The translations under genes and the position numbers were made by a program. The notes under the pieces are model-generated. The model made no database searches, had not been told where the DNA came from, and saw only the letters and a list, made by a program, of their open reading frames with translations. Shown one piece after another: positions 18,568-27,083 of a DNA stretch of 64,000 nucleotides (its first letter is position 1; each line of letters starts with the position of its first letter). The stretch is from Ruegeria sp. HKCCA6707. Lineage in GTDB: Bacteria > Pseudomonadota > Alphaproteobacteria > Rhodobacterales > Rhodobacteraceae. The stretch is taken from NCBI RefSeq assembly GCF_013033515.1, contig NZ_WQEG01000001.1:1144849-1208848 (forward strand), written 5' to 3'.

Positions 18568-19383
18568 CTATTCCGGCCCCGCCTGCTGCAATCGTCCGCC
18601 AACGCGTACCATTTGAACAGATTTGGCCTGCCCATTGGTGTCATCGGTTTCCACAAAAACACCGCTGAGCGTCGCTTCGCCATTCGCCGGGGTGAACCGT
18701 GCCTTGGGCATTCCCGTGATAAAGCGACGCATCGGTTCCTGCTTGTCCATCCCGATAACCGAGTCGTAGTCCCCACACATGCCTGCATCCGTCAGGTAGG
18801 CTGTCCCACCGGGTAAGAGCTGAGCATCGGCCGTAGGGACATGGGTATGTGTTCCAACAACGAGGCTCGCGCGCTTGTCGCAGTAATGGCCCATTGCCAT
18901 TTTCTCGGACGTTGCTTCGCAATGCATATCGACGATAATCGCCTGCGCCTGACCGCCGCGCGGATGGGATTTTAGGATCGGCTCGATGGCTGAAAACGGG
19001 TCATCAAAGGGCCGCTTCATGAAGACCTGCCCCAAGACCTGCACCACCAATACCTTTCGCCCACCCGGGGCCGTATACAGCCGGTGCCCCCGGCCCGGTG
19101 CGCCCTTGGCAAAGTTGACCGGGCGCACGATACGCGGCTCGCTTTCGATGAATTGCAGCATGTCTTTCTGGTCGAACGCGTGATCGCCAAGGGTCAGGCA
19201 ATCCGCGCCCGCATCCAGCAACAGCTTGGCGTGATCACCGCTGAGACCCATCCCGTTCGACGCGTTTTCGCCGTTCACAATGACAAAATCCAGCCGCCAT
19301 TCGTCGCGCAGACGCGGCAAATGCTGCTGCACCGCCGCGCGTCCGGCGCGGCCCATGACATCACCCAAAAACAAAATTCTCAT
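18568..19383 (-). CDS. YmdB family metallophosphoesterase
   Basis: A 271-residue calcineurin-like phosphoesterase of the YmdB type. D8 in MRILFLGDVMGRAG is a metal ligand, FVIVNGENASNGMG provides the Asn/Glu ligands, TLGDHAFDQKD another set, and VVGTHTHVPTADAQ the His ligands. YmdB-family enzymes hydrolyse 2',3'- or 3',5'-cyclic nucleotides. That is worth noting because the window also encodes two nucleotide cyclases, though there is no direct link. The ATG at 19383 is favoured over an upstream start at 19413 because the extra ten residues are unlike the family. Confidence 0.92.
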   Translation of the reverse strand: MRILFLGDVMGRAGRAAVQQHLPRLRDEWRLDFVIVNGENASNGMGLSGDHAKLLLDAGADCLTLGDHAFDQKDMLQFIESEPRIVRPVNFAKGAPGRGHRLYTAPGGRKVLVVQVLGQVFMKRPFDDPFSAIEPILKSHPRGGQAQAIIVDMHCEATSEKMAMGHYCDKRASLVVGTHTHVPTADAQLLPGGTAYLTDAGMCGDYDSVIGMDKQEPMRRFITGMPKARFTPANGEATLSGVFVETDDTNGQAKSVQMVRVGGRLQQAGPE

Positions 19384-19473
19384 AGAAACTGTCCTAAGTG
19401 TGGTCTTGTGCAATCACAAGTCGTTATACTGAAAACCGATACGTATTCAGATTTGTATTTCAGGAGAACCTCG

Positions 19474-19707
19474 ATGCTGCGCAGTGCCCTTCTTACATTG
19501 GCCCTTTTGGCCGTGGCCGCTTGTGATCAACCAGCCTCTGATGACAATGCGACGGGACTGGCGAACCCGGCTGCAACCTACTGCATCGAACAAGGCGGTC
19601 AGTATGAGATCACGGACGGCGCAGACGGTCAGACCGGAACTTGCACATTGGCGGATGGGACACAGCAGGACGCCTGGGACTTTTTCCGCGCCGAAAACAT
19701 GCAATAG
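19474..19707 (+). CDS. Small DUF333 lipoprotein
   Basis: A 77-residue lipoprotein. The leader LTLALLAVAAC gives a clear lipobox with the lipidated Cys at about residue 17. The mature part contains the DUF333 motif (ATYCIEQGGQYEI, then GTCTLADGTQQDAWDFF). AGGAG lies eight bases upstream of the ATG. The family is found in the envelope and its role is unknown. The stop is two bases from the convergent cyclo-ligase stop. Confidence 0.85.
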   Translation: MLRSALLTLALLAVAACDQPASDDNATGLANPAATYCIEQGGQYEITDGADGQTGTCTLADGTQQDAWDFFRAENMQ

Positions 19708-19709
19708 CT

Positions 19710-20264
19710 TTAGAACGTCAGCACTCGGCTTTCGGTGACCACCATATCCAGGGGCTGATCCGTCGGCTCCAGCGGCAAACCCGCAGCCTCTTGCACATCA
19801 AAGGCAAAGCCGATGGCCAGCGTGGCTCGTTTGTTACGCAGTCCTTCAAGCGTGCGGTCGTAAAATCCACCGCCATAGCCCAGGCGACCGCCCCTTGCGT
19901 CAAAGGCCACCAGCGGAACGATCAGAATCTCGGGTTCGAAATAGTCGTCCCGCTCGGGCACTTTCGCTCCAAACGGCCCGTCTTTCAAAGCCCCCTCTGG
20001 CGTCCAGCGGGAAAACTTCAACGGTTGCTCTGCCGCTTGAATAACGGGCACGCCAACGGGCCCATAAGCCGAGGCCTCGGCCATGGCGGGCAAGGGATCA
20101 ATCTCGGTCCGAATGGGAATATAGCCTGACAGCGGCACGCCGCGATAGCCCGCCAGAACTTCGGACAGGCGCCCTGCTCCTCCGGGCGCGCGCGCATCAA
20201 AGGCTGCCTTGCGACGGGCAAACGCCTCTTTCCGGGCAGCGGCTTTGATTTCGATCAGGTCCAT
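19710..20264 (-). CDS. 5-formyltetrahydrofolate cyclo-ligase
   Basis: A 184-residue enzyme of folate metabolism that converts 5-formyl-THF to 5,10-methenyl-THF using ATP. The signature GGRLGYGGGFYDRTL is near residues 131-145, preceded by PLVAFDARG, and basic N-terminal residues (RKEAFARRKAAF) complete the nucleotide site. The ATG at 20264 overlaps the mgtE stop (ATGA), indicating translational coupling to the Mg2+ transporter. A GTG one codon earlier is also possible. No 6S RNA is seen next to it, unlike in many other proteobacteria. Confidence 0.93.
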   Translation of the reverse strand: MDLIEIKAAARKEAFARRKAAFDARAPGGAGRLSEVLAGYRGVPLSGYIPIRTEIDPLPAMAEASAYGPVGVPVIQAAEQPLKFSRWTPEGALKDGPFGAKVPERDDYFEPEILIVPLVAFDARGGRLGYGGGFYDRTLEGLRNKRATLAIGFAFDVQEAAGLPLEPTDQPLDMVVTESRVLTF

Positions 20265-21658
20265 CACAGCAGCACCACGCTGGCCAGCCCAAGGAACAGG
20301 AAAAAGCCCATGACGTCGGTGGTTGTCGTCACGAAGGTCCCCGAGGCCAGTGCTGGATCCGCGCCCCAGCGATCAAGAACAACCGGGACCACTGTCCCAA
20401 CAAAGCCCGCGATGATCATATTCACCACCAAAGCCGAGCCGATCACCACCCCCAACAAAGGTGAATCGAACCACAACATACCCACCGTGCCCAGAACAAT
20501 CGCAAAGCACAGACCGTTCAGCAATCCGACCAGCAGTTCGCGCCGGATCACGCGCATCACGTTTGAGCCGGTCAGGTCGCGTGTCGCCAGCGCGCGCACG
20601 GCAACGGTCAGGGATTGTGTGCCCGCATTGCCCCCCATCGAGGCCACGATCGGCATCAGGATGGCCAGCGCCACCAACTGATCAATGGCCGCCTCGAACT
20701 GAGAAATCACCAACGACGCACAAATCGCCGTGCACAGGTTGACCGCCAGCCAGGGCAAGCGCCGTCGGCTGGTGGCGGCCACGCTGTCCGAGATTGAGCT
20801 TTCATCGCTGACACCAGCCAGCCTGAGGATATCTTCCTCGTGCTCTTCATCCAGCACAGCCATGGCATCATCGATGGTGATCACGCCCACCAAACGCCCG
20901 TCCGGGTCCACCACAGGAGCCGAGATCAGGTGGTACTGGTTGAAGGCATAGGCCACGTCTTCCTCATCCTGATCGACAGGAATGGTGTGATATTCATCGG
21001 CCACGATATCCACCAAAGGAACCTCGCGCCGCGTCGCCATCAGCTTGCCCAGCGCGACCTGCGCCACGGGTTTCAGGCGTGGGTCCACCAGAACCACATG
21101 ATAGAACTGGTCCGGCAGATCGTCGTTGGCCCGCATGAAATCAATAGCTTGTCCTACGGTCCAATGCTCGGGCGACATCACCACTTCCCGCTGCATCAAG
21201 CGACCGGCCGAGTTTTCCGGGTAAGACAGGGCCTGTTCTGCGGCGATCCGTTCGGAATCTTCGAGAGCGCCAAGGATGGCTTCCTGTTGCGGCTCTTCCA
21301 GGTCTTCGAGAAGGTCAACGACATCGTCGCTTTCCATCTCACGCACCGCGTCGGCCAGAACGTCGGGGCGCAACACGCTGATGACCTCTTCGCGAACCGA
21401 TTCGTCCAGTTCCGACAGGATGTCGCCATCGAACTCCTGATCATAGAGCCGGATCAGACGTGCCCGATCAAACGGGTTGATCTGCTCCAGAAGGTCGGCA
21501 ATGTCGGCTGGGTGCAGCGGCTCCATCAATTCGATCAGCTTGTCGCGATCTTCAACGTCCACAGCATAGAGAATCGCTGCTACGGTCCGACGATCCAGCG
21601 CATAGGCGTCGTCCTCTCGGGTCAGGTCGGGTCTGACTTCGTCATTGCCTGTCGTCAT
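20264..21658 (-). CDS. mgtE: Magnesium transporter MgtE
   Basis: A 464-residue Mg2+ channel. Residues about 20-135 form the acidic superhelical MgtE N domain (ELMEPLHPADIADLLEQI). Two CBS domains (about 140-265) include VVLVDPRLKPVAQVALG and YHLISAPVVDPDGRLVGVIT. Five membrane helices follow, with SMGGNAGTQSLTVAVRALA and the C-terminal GTFVTTTTDVMGFFLFLGLA pore motif. The ATG at 21658 (MTTGNDEVRP) is chosen because the longer version from 21724 adds a non-family leader. It is the first gene before the cyclo-ligase. Confidence 0.94.
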   Translation of the reverse strand: MTTGNDEVRPDLTREDDAYALDRRTVAAILYAVDVEDRDKLIELMEPLHPADIADLLEQINPFDRARLIRLYDQEFDGDILSELDESVREEVISVLRPDVLADAVREMESDDVVDLLEDLEEPQQEAILGALEDSERIAAEQALSYPENSAGRLMQREVVMSPEHWTVGQAIDFMRANDDLPDQFYHVVLVDPRLKPVAQVALGKLMATRREVPLVDIVADEYHTIPVDQDEEDVAYAFNQYHLISAPVVDPDGRLVGVITIDDAMAVLDEEHEEDILRLAGVSDESSISDSVAATSRRRLPWLAVNLCTAICASLVISQFEAAIDQLVALAILMPIVASMGGNAGTQSLTVAVRALATRDLTGSNVMRVIRRELLVGLLNGLCFAIVLGTVGMLWFDSPLLGVVIGSALVVNMIIAGFVGTVVPVVLDRWGADPALASGTFVTTTTDVMGFFLFLGLASVVLL

Positions 21659-21797
21659 ACGCTGCCCCTTACGTTGGTGATTGCTGTCTAAATAGAAGAA
21701 GCAGCTACGGGAAAACAATGACAATGCTTCGATTTACCCGCAAGTTTCGCACCCTTATGGTAAAGCCCGGTTCAATTTTGTTCGGAGAGCACGGTCC

Positions 21798-23087
21798 ATG
21801 GCGCAATCGACGCTGCTGAAGGGGCGAATCCTGAGTTTCGAGGCGTCGCCTTTTGAGGAAGACCCGGATGCAGCAGCGCGGGTTCACGAGGCAGTTCTGA
21901 TCGAAAACGGACGTATCGCCGCGCTCGGCACAATTGACGCATTGTCAGCCGCGCACCCAACGGCAGATGTCCGTGACTATGGGAACCATCTGATCATGGC
22001 CGGCTTTGTTGACCCGCATGTGCACTACCCGCAGACCGCAATCATCGCCAGCTGGGGAAAGCGCCTGATCGACTGGCTGAACAGCTATACCTTTCCAGAA
22101 GAGATGAAGTTCGGCGATCCCGACTATGCCGCGATGATCGCCAACCGGTATCTGGACCTGACAACTGCGCATGGCACCACCACCATGTGCAGCTATTGCA
22201 CCATTCACCCTGAAAGCGTGGATGCGTTCTTTACCGCAGCGCAGGCGCGTGGCCAGCGAGTGGTGGCCGGGAAAACCTGCATGGATCGCAACGCACCCGA
22301 AGGGCTGCGCGACACACCGAAAACCGCCTATGACGCATCGCAAGCCCTGATCGAGAAATGGCATGGGGTCGACCGGCTGTCTTATGCCATCACGCCGCGC
22401 TTTTCCCCCACATCTACGCCTGAGCAGTTGGAAGCGCTGGGGGCACTTTGGGCCGAATACCCGCATTGTCTAATGCAAACGCATCTGAGCGAACAGACCG
22501 ATGAAATCGAATGGGTCCGGTCCCTGTTCCCGGACGCGCGCGATTATCTGGATACCTATGAGAAATTTGGCCTGCTGGGGCGCGGCGGGCTCTATGGTCA
22601 TGTGATCCATCTGGAGCCGCGAGAGCGAGACCGGTTGCGCGAGGTTGATGCGGCGCTGATCCACTGCCCGACATCGAATACATTTATTGGTTCGGGCCTT
22701 TTCGACATGAACGGGTTGATCGCAGACGGCCATCGGATCGGGCTGGCCACCGATACCGGCGGCGGGTCAAGTTTTTCCATGTTGCGAACCATGGCAGCGG
22801 CCTATGAGATCGGGCAGCTGCGGGGGCGTCCGCTGCATCCCGCGCAGTTGCTGTGGCTTGGCACTGCCGGGTCGGCACGCAGCCTTCGTATGGAAGATCG
22901 TATCGGGAATGTCGCTGTCGGGATGGAAGCGGATCTCGTTGTTCTGGATCTGGCCTCTACGCCGGATATTGCCCAACGCGAGGCCCATGCCAGCGAGTTT
23001 TGGGAGGCGGTGTTTCCGACCATCATGATGGGGGATGATCGGGCCATTTCTGATGTCTGGATCGGCGGTGCGCGCGTTGGGGCGTGA
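21798..23087 (+). CDS. guaD: Guanine deaminase
   Basis: A 429-residue amidohydrolase that converts guanine to xanthine. Zinc ligands fit H74 and H76 (FVDPHVHYPQ), H228 (QTHLSE), H267 (GHVIHLEP) and D318 (ATDTGGGSS). The guanine-deaminase hallmarks MDRNAPEGL and WLNSYTFPEE are present. It is divergent from mgtE across about 140 bases, and convergent with the 8-oxoguanine-deaminase-like gene that follows. Confidence 0.94.
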   Translation: MAQSTLLKGRILSFEASPFEEDPDAAARVHEAVLIENGRIAALGTIDALSAAHPTADVRDYGNHLIMAGFVDPHVHYPQTAIIASWGKRLIDWLNSYTFPEEMKFGDPDYAAMIANRYLDLTTAHGTTTMCSYCTIHPESVDAFFTAAQARGQRVVAGKTCMDRNAPEGLRDTPKTAYDASQALIEKWHGVDRLSYAITPRFSPTSTPEQLEALGALWAEYPHCLMQTHLSEQTDEIEWVRSLFPDARDYLDTYEKFGLLGRGGLYGHVIHLEPRERDRLREVDAALIHCPTSNTFIGSGLFDMNGLIADGHRIGLATDTGGGSSFSMLRTMAAAYEIGQLRGRPLHPAQLLWLGTAGSARSLRMEDRIGNVAVGMEADLVVLDLASTPDIAQREAHASEFWEAVFPTIMMGDDRAISDVWIGGARVGA

Positions 23088-23095
23088 AAACGGGC

Positions 23096-23137
23096 CTGCG
23101 GCGGGAGTAGTCTTGGCCAGATGAAGTAGGAACCCCG
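23096..23137 (-). repeat. 3'-UTR element copy 3
   Basis: Read along the minus strand after the TAG at 23138, the sequence is GCGGGGTTCCTACTTCATCT, then GGCCAAGACTACTCCCGCC. It matches copies 1, 2 and 4 in the CTTCATCT and CTCCCG parts, while the A-rich part is changed. It fills the 50-base gap between the convergent guaD and 8-oxoguanine-deaminase-like genes. Confidence 0.45.
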
Positions 23138-24472
23138 CTAGTTGGCCAGCGCGCGCGCCATGCGGTTCTGGGTTTCGACCACGCGGGGCAGATCAATTGT
23201 GGCTATGGCCCCGTCGCGCACGATCTGTCGACCTTCAACAAACAGGTGTTTGACTTGTGTTGGACCTGCCAAAAGCAGCGCTGCCGGGTCCCAGCTGCCG
23301 GCGCTTTCGATACCGCTGACATCCCAGATCGCAATATCGGCGCGCTTGCCTGGCATCAGGCGGCCGCAGTCGGGGCGGTTCAAGACGTCGGCGCCGCCAC
23401 GGGTGGCGATTTCAAGCGCCTCACGGGCAGACATGGCATCGGCGCCGTTGACAACCCGTTGCAACAGCAGCGTTTGCCGCGCTTCGGTGATGAGGCTGCC
23501 ATTGTCATTGCTCGCTGAACCATCCGCCCCCAGCCCCACATTGACACCGCGATCACGCATAGCACGTACCGGAGCGATGCCCGAGCCCAGGCGGCAGTTC
23601 GAACAGGGGCAATGAGCGACACCGGTACCGGTGCGCGCAAAAAGATCGATCTCGGCCCCGTCCAGCTTGACGCAATGGGCGTGCCAGACATCCGAGCCCG
23701 TCCAGCCCAGATCTTCGGCATATTGCCCCGGTCGGCAGCCAAATTGCGCCTGAGAATAGGCGATATCCTCGTCATTTTCGGCCAGATGGGTGTGCAGCAT
23801 GACTCCCTTGTCGCGCGCCAGTAACGCTGTATCGCGCATCAATTCGCGGCTGACCGAGAATGGCGAGCATGGTGCCAGCCCGACGCGGCACATCGATCCT
23901 TCTGCTGAATCATGAAACGCATCGACCACGCGGACCATGTCGGTCAGGATATCTTGCTCGGCTTCCACTAGGCTGTCGGGCGGCAAACCACCGTTGCTTT
24001 CACCGATGCTCATGGCGCCGCGTGTGGGGTGAAAGCGCAGGCCCAGCTCGGTTGCCGCCGCGATCGTGTCGTCCAGCCGCGCGCCGTTGGGGTAGAGATA
24101 GAGGTGATCTGAGCTGAGCGTGCATCCCGATAGCGCCAGTTCTGCCAATCCAATCTGCGCCGAGGTAAACATCTGATCGGGCCCAAATCTGGCCCAAATC
24201 GGATAGAGCGTCTTGAGCCACCCAAAGAGCAGCGCATCCTGCCCGCCCGGCACCGCGCGGGTCAGGGTTTGATAAAGATGGTGATGGGTGTTCACGAGAC
24301 CCGGGGTCACGACGCAACCCGATGCGTCATGGATTTCACCGTTGGTGGTCAAACCATGGCCGATCTGCGCGATCTTACCGTCGCGCAAAAGCAGATCCGC
24401 GCCGGTCAATTCTTCCCGCGCGTCATTCATCGTCAGGATGACATCAGCGTTTCGGATCAGGATTTCGGTCAT
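23138..24472 (-). CDS. 8-oxoguanine deaminase-type amidohydrolase
   Basis: A 444-residue amidohydrolase of the AtzB/SSNA/8-oxoguanine deaminase group. Zinc ligands fit H63 and H65 (VNTHHHLYQTLTRAVPG) plus the later HTHLAENDED, WHAHCVKLDG and GLGADGSASND motifs. LYPIWARFGPDQ is close to the signature of enzymes that convert 8-oxoguanine to urate, but triazine- and other purine-deaminating relatives share it. The ATG at 24472 begins the usual MTEILIRNADVILT strand, and earlier starts (24502, 24622) add a non-family leader. Convergent with guaD, it may serve purine salvage or catabolism. Confidence 0.85.
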   Translation of the reverse strand: MTEILIRNADVILTMNDAREELTGADLLLRDGKIAQIGHGLTTNGEIHDASGCVVTPGLVNTHHHLYQTLTRAVPGGQDALLFGWLKTLYPIWARFGPDQMFTSAQIGLAELALSGCTLSSDHLYLYPNGARLDDTIAAATELGLRFHPTRGAMSIGESNGGLPPDSLVEAEQDILTDMVRVVDAFHDSAEGSMCRVGLAPCSPFSVSRELMRDTALLARDKGVMLHTHLAENDEDIAYSQAQFGCRPGQYAEDLGWTGSDVWHAHCVKLDGAEIDLFARTGTGVAHCPCSNCRLGSGIAPVRAMRDRGVNVGLGADGSASNDNGSLITEARQTLLLQRVVNGADAMSAREALEIATRGGADVLNRPDCGRLMPGKRADIAIWDVSGIESAGSWDPAALLLAGPTQVKHLFVEGRQIVRDGAIATIDLPRVVETQNRMARALAN

Positions 24473-24587
24473 TTCGCGCGCTCCATGCTGTGCCCGCCTC
24501 ATAAGATGGAGTGCGTGGCTGGTGGAAAACGGGCGTAAGAACCAGCCTAGGCCAGCGTAGCGCGTGCCGGTTTCGTCGGCAATGGCT

Positions 24588-25379
24588 TCAGTATTGACGC
24601 AGGATCTCCAATGCTTTGGCATGGATCTGAGGGTTCGCCGCGGCCAGTGCGCGCCCTCCGAGATGGGCGGGGTTACCCTGCCAATCTGTCACCACCCCGC
24701 CCGCCGCCTCGATCAGCGCGATTGGGGCCTGAATGTCATGCGGGTTCAGTCCCGCCTCGATTACCAGATCCACCTGCCCTGCGGCCAAGAGAGCATAGGC
24801 ATAGCAATCCATGCCATAGCGGGTCAGTTTGGCCTGCTGCGAAATAGCACGAAACCCATCACGATCTGCGGGTGTTCCGACCTCGGGAAAGGTTGTGAAC
24901 ACAATGGCTTGATCCAGATCCCGCGTCTGACGTGTGGCAAGTCTGCGTTGCCCTGCGGGACCATCCAGAACGGCCTGCCCTTGAAAACCTGCGAATCTCT
25001 CACCAATATAGGGTTGGTCGATCACCCCCAAGCTGGGCCCTGAACCGTCCCCCAAGGCGATCAGAACCCCCCATGTGGGTGTGCCACTGATAAATCCACG
25101 AGTTCCGTCGATTGGATCCAGCACCCAGGTCCGCCCACTCGTGCCTTCGCTGGCGCCAAATTCCTCGCCCAGAATGCCGTCATCTGGACGATGCTGTGCC
25201 AGAATCGCGCGCATCACCTTTTCAGCCTCGCGATCTGCTGCGGTGACGGGATCGAAGCCAGTCTCAAGTTTGTTGTCAGCCGCAAGATCTGGCTGACGAA
25301 AGAAAGGAAGAATGGCCGCGCGGGCTGCGTCGGCCATTTTATGGGCGATCTCAAGATCGTTTGGATGAGCTATCGTCAT
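24588..25379 (-). CDS. Inositol-monophosphatase-family phosphatase (HisN-type histidinol-phosphatase)
   Basis: A 263-residue Mg2+-dependent phosphatase. Metal ligands fit E72/E73 (ILGEEFG) and D88/D91 (LDPIDGTRGFISG), with a second-site NPHDIQAPIALIEAAGG. TRGFISGTPTWGVLIAL and the D-in-WVLDPIDGT order fit the HisN (histidinol-phosphate phosphatase) branch more than inositol-specific enzymes. No other his genes are nearby, so the pathway call is from similarity only. The ATG at 25379 is used. The gene lies 115 bases upstream of the deaminase on the same strand. Confidence 0.82.
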   Translation of the reverse strand: MTIAHPNDLEIAHKMADAARAAILPFFRQPDLAADNKLETGFDPVTAADREAEKVMRAILAQHRPDDGILGEEFGASEGTSGRTWVLDPIDGTRGFISGTPTWGVLIALGDGSGPSLGVIDQPYIGERFAGFQGQAVLDGPAGQRRLATRQTRDLDQAIVFTTFPEVGTPADRDGFRAISQQAKLTRYGMDCYAYALLAAGQVDLVIEAGLNPHDIQAPIALIEAAGGVVTDWQGNPAHLGGRALAAANPQIHAKALEILRQY

Positions 25380-25442
25380 CCACAAGCCGTGCGGTGACCG
25401 CGCTGCGTTGTCAACCCCGCCAGACGGCGTAGATCAAAAGGA

Positions 25443-25814
25443 TCAGGCGACGTCGCTCAGCACCCGCGCAAGTTCAAACAGACGACGGCGCTGGTTTTCT
25501 GGGATCGAATAATAGGACCTCACCAGATCAAGTGCCTCTTTGTCACCCATCAAATCTGCTGGAACAGACTTCTTGGGCGAATCATCTTTGGCGGATTCTT
25601 CAAGCCCTTCAAAGAAGAAGCTGACCGGGACATCCAAAGCTTCGGCAATATCCCACAGGCGCGATGCGCTTATCCGGTTGGCCCCGGTTTCATATTTCTG
25701 GATCTGCTGAAACTTAATACCAACTTGCTGCGCCAACTGTTGTTGGGTCATGCCAATCAGCCAGCGGCGATGCCGGACGCGTTTGCCCACATGGACATCA
25801 ACGTGATGGGTCAT
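25443..25814 (-). CDS. XRE-family regulator (PraR/PhrR-like)
   Basis: A 123-residue DNA-binding protein. The helix-turn-helix spans about 8-64 (RVRHRRWLIGMTQQQLAQQ then GIKFQQIQKYETGANRISA). This is the characteristic sequence of a conserved alphaproteobacterial group that includes rhizobial PraR/PhrR, regulators of attachment, biofilm or acid and stress responses. The C-terminal part is acidic with a conserved helix (LVRSYYSIPENQRRRLFELA). The target genes here are unknown. It is a single gene with its own upstream region. Confidence 0.85.
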   Translation of the reverse strand: MTHHVDVHVGKRVRHRRWLIGMTQQQLAQQVGIKFQQIQKYETGANRISASRLWDIAEALDVPVSFFFEGLEESAKDDSPKKSVPADLMGDKEALDLVRSYYSIPENQRRRLFELARVLSDVA

Positions 25815-26070
25815 TGGTATTCTCCTTTGTTACTCAAACAACCGCACGGCAAACACGACAGAGCCCCCTCCTGCAAAACATGCAGGCGACCGCTTAAGAA
25901 CGTCCAAACCCGGAACGTACCCCCCCGTTCGGCACCACGCTACAATATTGCCGAATTCTGAATATTTTTCAAGAAGGTTGAGTCGCAATCACAGAATAGT
26001 TGTTTGCGGTTGTACCTTGCGAAAGCTGCCTCAGATCGCCGCTTGCGCACCAAGGAAGGAGTTGAGGGAA

Positions 26071-26101
26071 TTGACATTTGCACGCGGTCATCTGCCTATA
26101 C
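26071..26101 (+). promoter_or_regulatory. Candidate sigma-70-type promoter of the quinone reductase gene
   Basis: TTGACA at 26071-26076 is followed by CCTATA/CTATAC at 26095-26101, with an 18-19 base spacing. GGAGGAG and the ATG at 26121 follow within 20 bases, so the 5' leader would be very short. The larger gap 25815-26070 between this and the XRE gene shows no ORF with a credible ribosome site. Confidence 0.4.
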
Positions 26102-26120
26102 GCGCAACCGGAGGAGCACG

Positions 26121-27077
26121 ATGCAGGCATATCGGATCAGCGCGCAGGGTGAGACGCCAACTCTAAGCACCCTAGCGACACCCAGCCCGAAACACGGACA
26201 GGTGCGGGTTGAGATCAAAGCCTGCGGGCTGAATTTCGCAGATTTGCTGATGCAGAAGGGAACCTACCAGGACACGCCACCTGCACCCTTCACACTGGGC
26301 ATGGAGATTTCGGGTGTGGTGGATGAGGTTGGCTTTGGGGTTGAGCATCTCAGCGTTGGTGACCGGGTCGCTGTGTTTTCCGGTCAGGGCGGGCTTGCCG
26401 AGTTTGGGGTTTTTGATGTCGACAGGGTCACGCGCATCCCCGATTCGATGAGTTTCGAGGACGCTGCAGCCATCCAGATCGCTTATGGCACCGGTCACAT
26501 TGCTTTGCATCACCGTGCGCGATTGCAACCGGGTGAGACCTTGTTGGTCACCGGCGCTTCGGGCGGTGTCGGATTGACCGCCGTCGAGATCGGCAAGCTG
26601 ATGGGGGCCACGGTGATCGCTCAGGCACGCGGGGACGAGAAACTTGCCATAGCCCAACAGGCCGGTGCAGATCACTTGATTGACGCCGATGAGGACTTGC
26701 GCGAACGCGTCCTGGCGCTGGGGGGCGCAGATGTGGTCTATGACGCGATCGGCGGCGATGTGTTCAAAGCAGCGTTTCGGGCGACCAACTCAGAAGGTCG
26801 CCTTTTGCCGATTGGGTTTGCCGGTGGCGCGGTGCCGCAGATTCCGGCCAATCACTTGCTGGTTAAGAACCTCTCGGTCATCGGGGTCTATTTTGGCGGC
26901 TATCTGAAATTCCGCCCGCAGATCATTCAAGACAGCCTGGCCACCCTGTTTCGCTGGCATAGCGAGGGGAAGATCAAACCCCATATCAGCCATGTCCTGC
27001 CCCTGTCAGAGGTAGCGCAGGGCCTGCAATTGCTGGCCGAACGCAAATCGACAGGCAAAGTTGTCATCACTCCCTGA
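26121..27077 (+). CDS. NADPH:quinone oxidoreductase family (zinc-independent MDR)
   Basis: A 318-residue medium-chain dehydrogenase/reductase of the quinone reductase type. The GroES-like domain has LNFADLLMQKGTYQ and MEISGVVDEVG. The Rossmann part carries LLVTGASGGVGLTAVEIGKL, which fits NADPH binding. Structural-zinc cysteines are absent, as usual for this family. The ATG at 26121 has a strong GGAGGAG six bases upstream, and an earlier TTG at 26004 is not supported. The stop is six bases from the convergent LysR gene stop. Confidence 0.9.
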   Translation: MQAYRISAQGETPTLSTLATPSPKHGQVRVEIKACGLNFADLLMQKGTYQDTPPAPFTLGMEISGVVDEVGFGVEHLSVGDRVAVFSGQGGLAEFGVFDVDRVTRIPDSMSFEDAAAIQIAYGTGHIALHHRARLQPGETLLVTGASGGVGLTAVEIGKLMGATVIAQARGDEKLAIAQQAGADHLIDADEDLRERVLALGGADVVYDAIGGDVFKAAFRATNSEGRLLPIGFAGGAVPQIPANHLLVKNLSVIGVYFGGYLKFRPQIIQDSLATLFRWHSEGKIKPHISHVLPLSEVAQGLQLLAERKSTGKVVITP

Positions 27078-27083
27078 CCAGCA

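Noticed and set aside
20100..20300. 6S RNA next to the 5-formyl-THF cyclo-ligase gene
   Set aside because: This is a common neighbour elsewhere, but here the gene overlaps mgtE directly and leaves no room for it.
21659..21797. A magnesium riboswitch (M-box) before mgtE
   Set aside because: The 139-base divergent gap is too short and lacks the conserved stems I would expect; no support.
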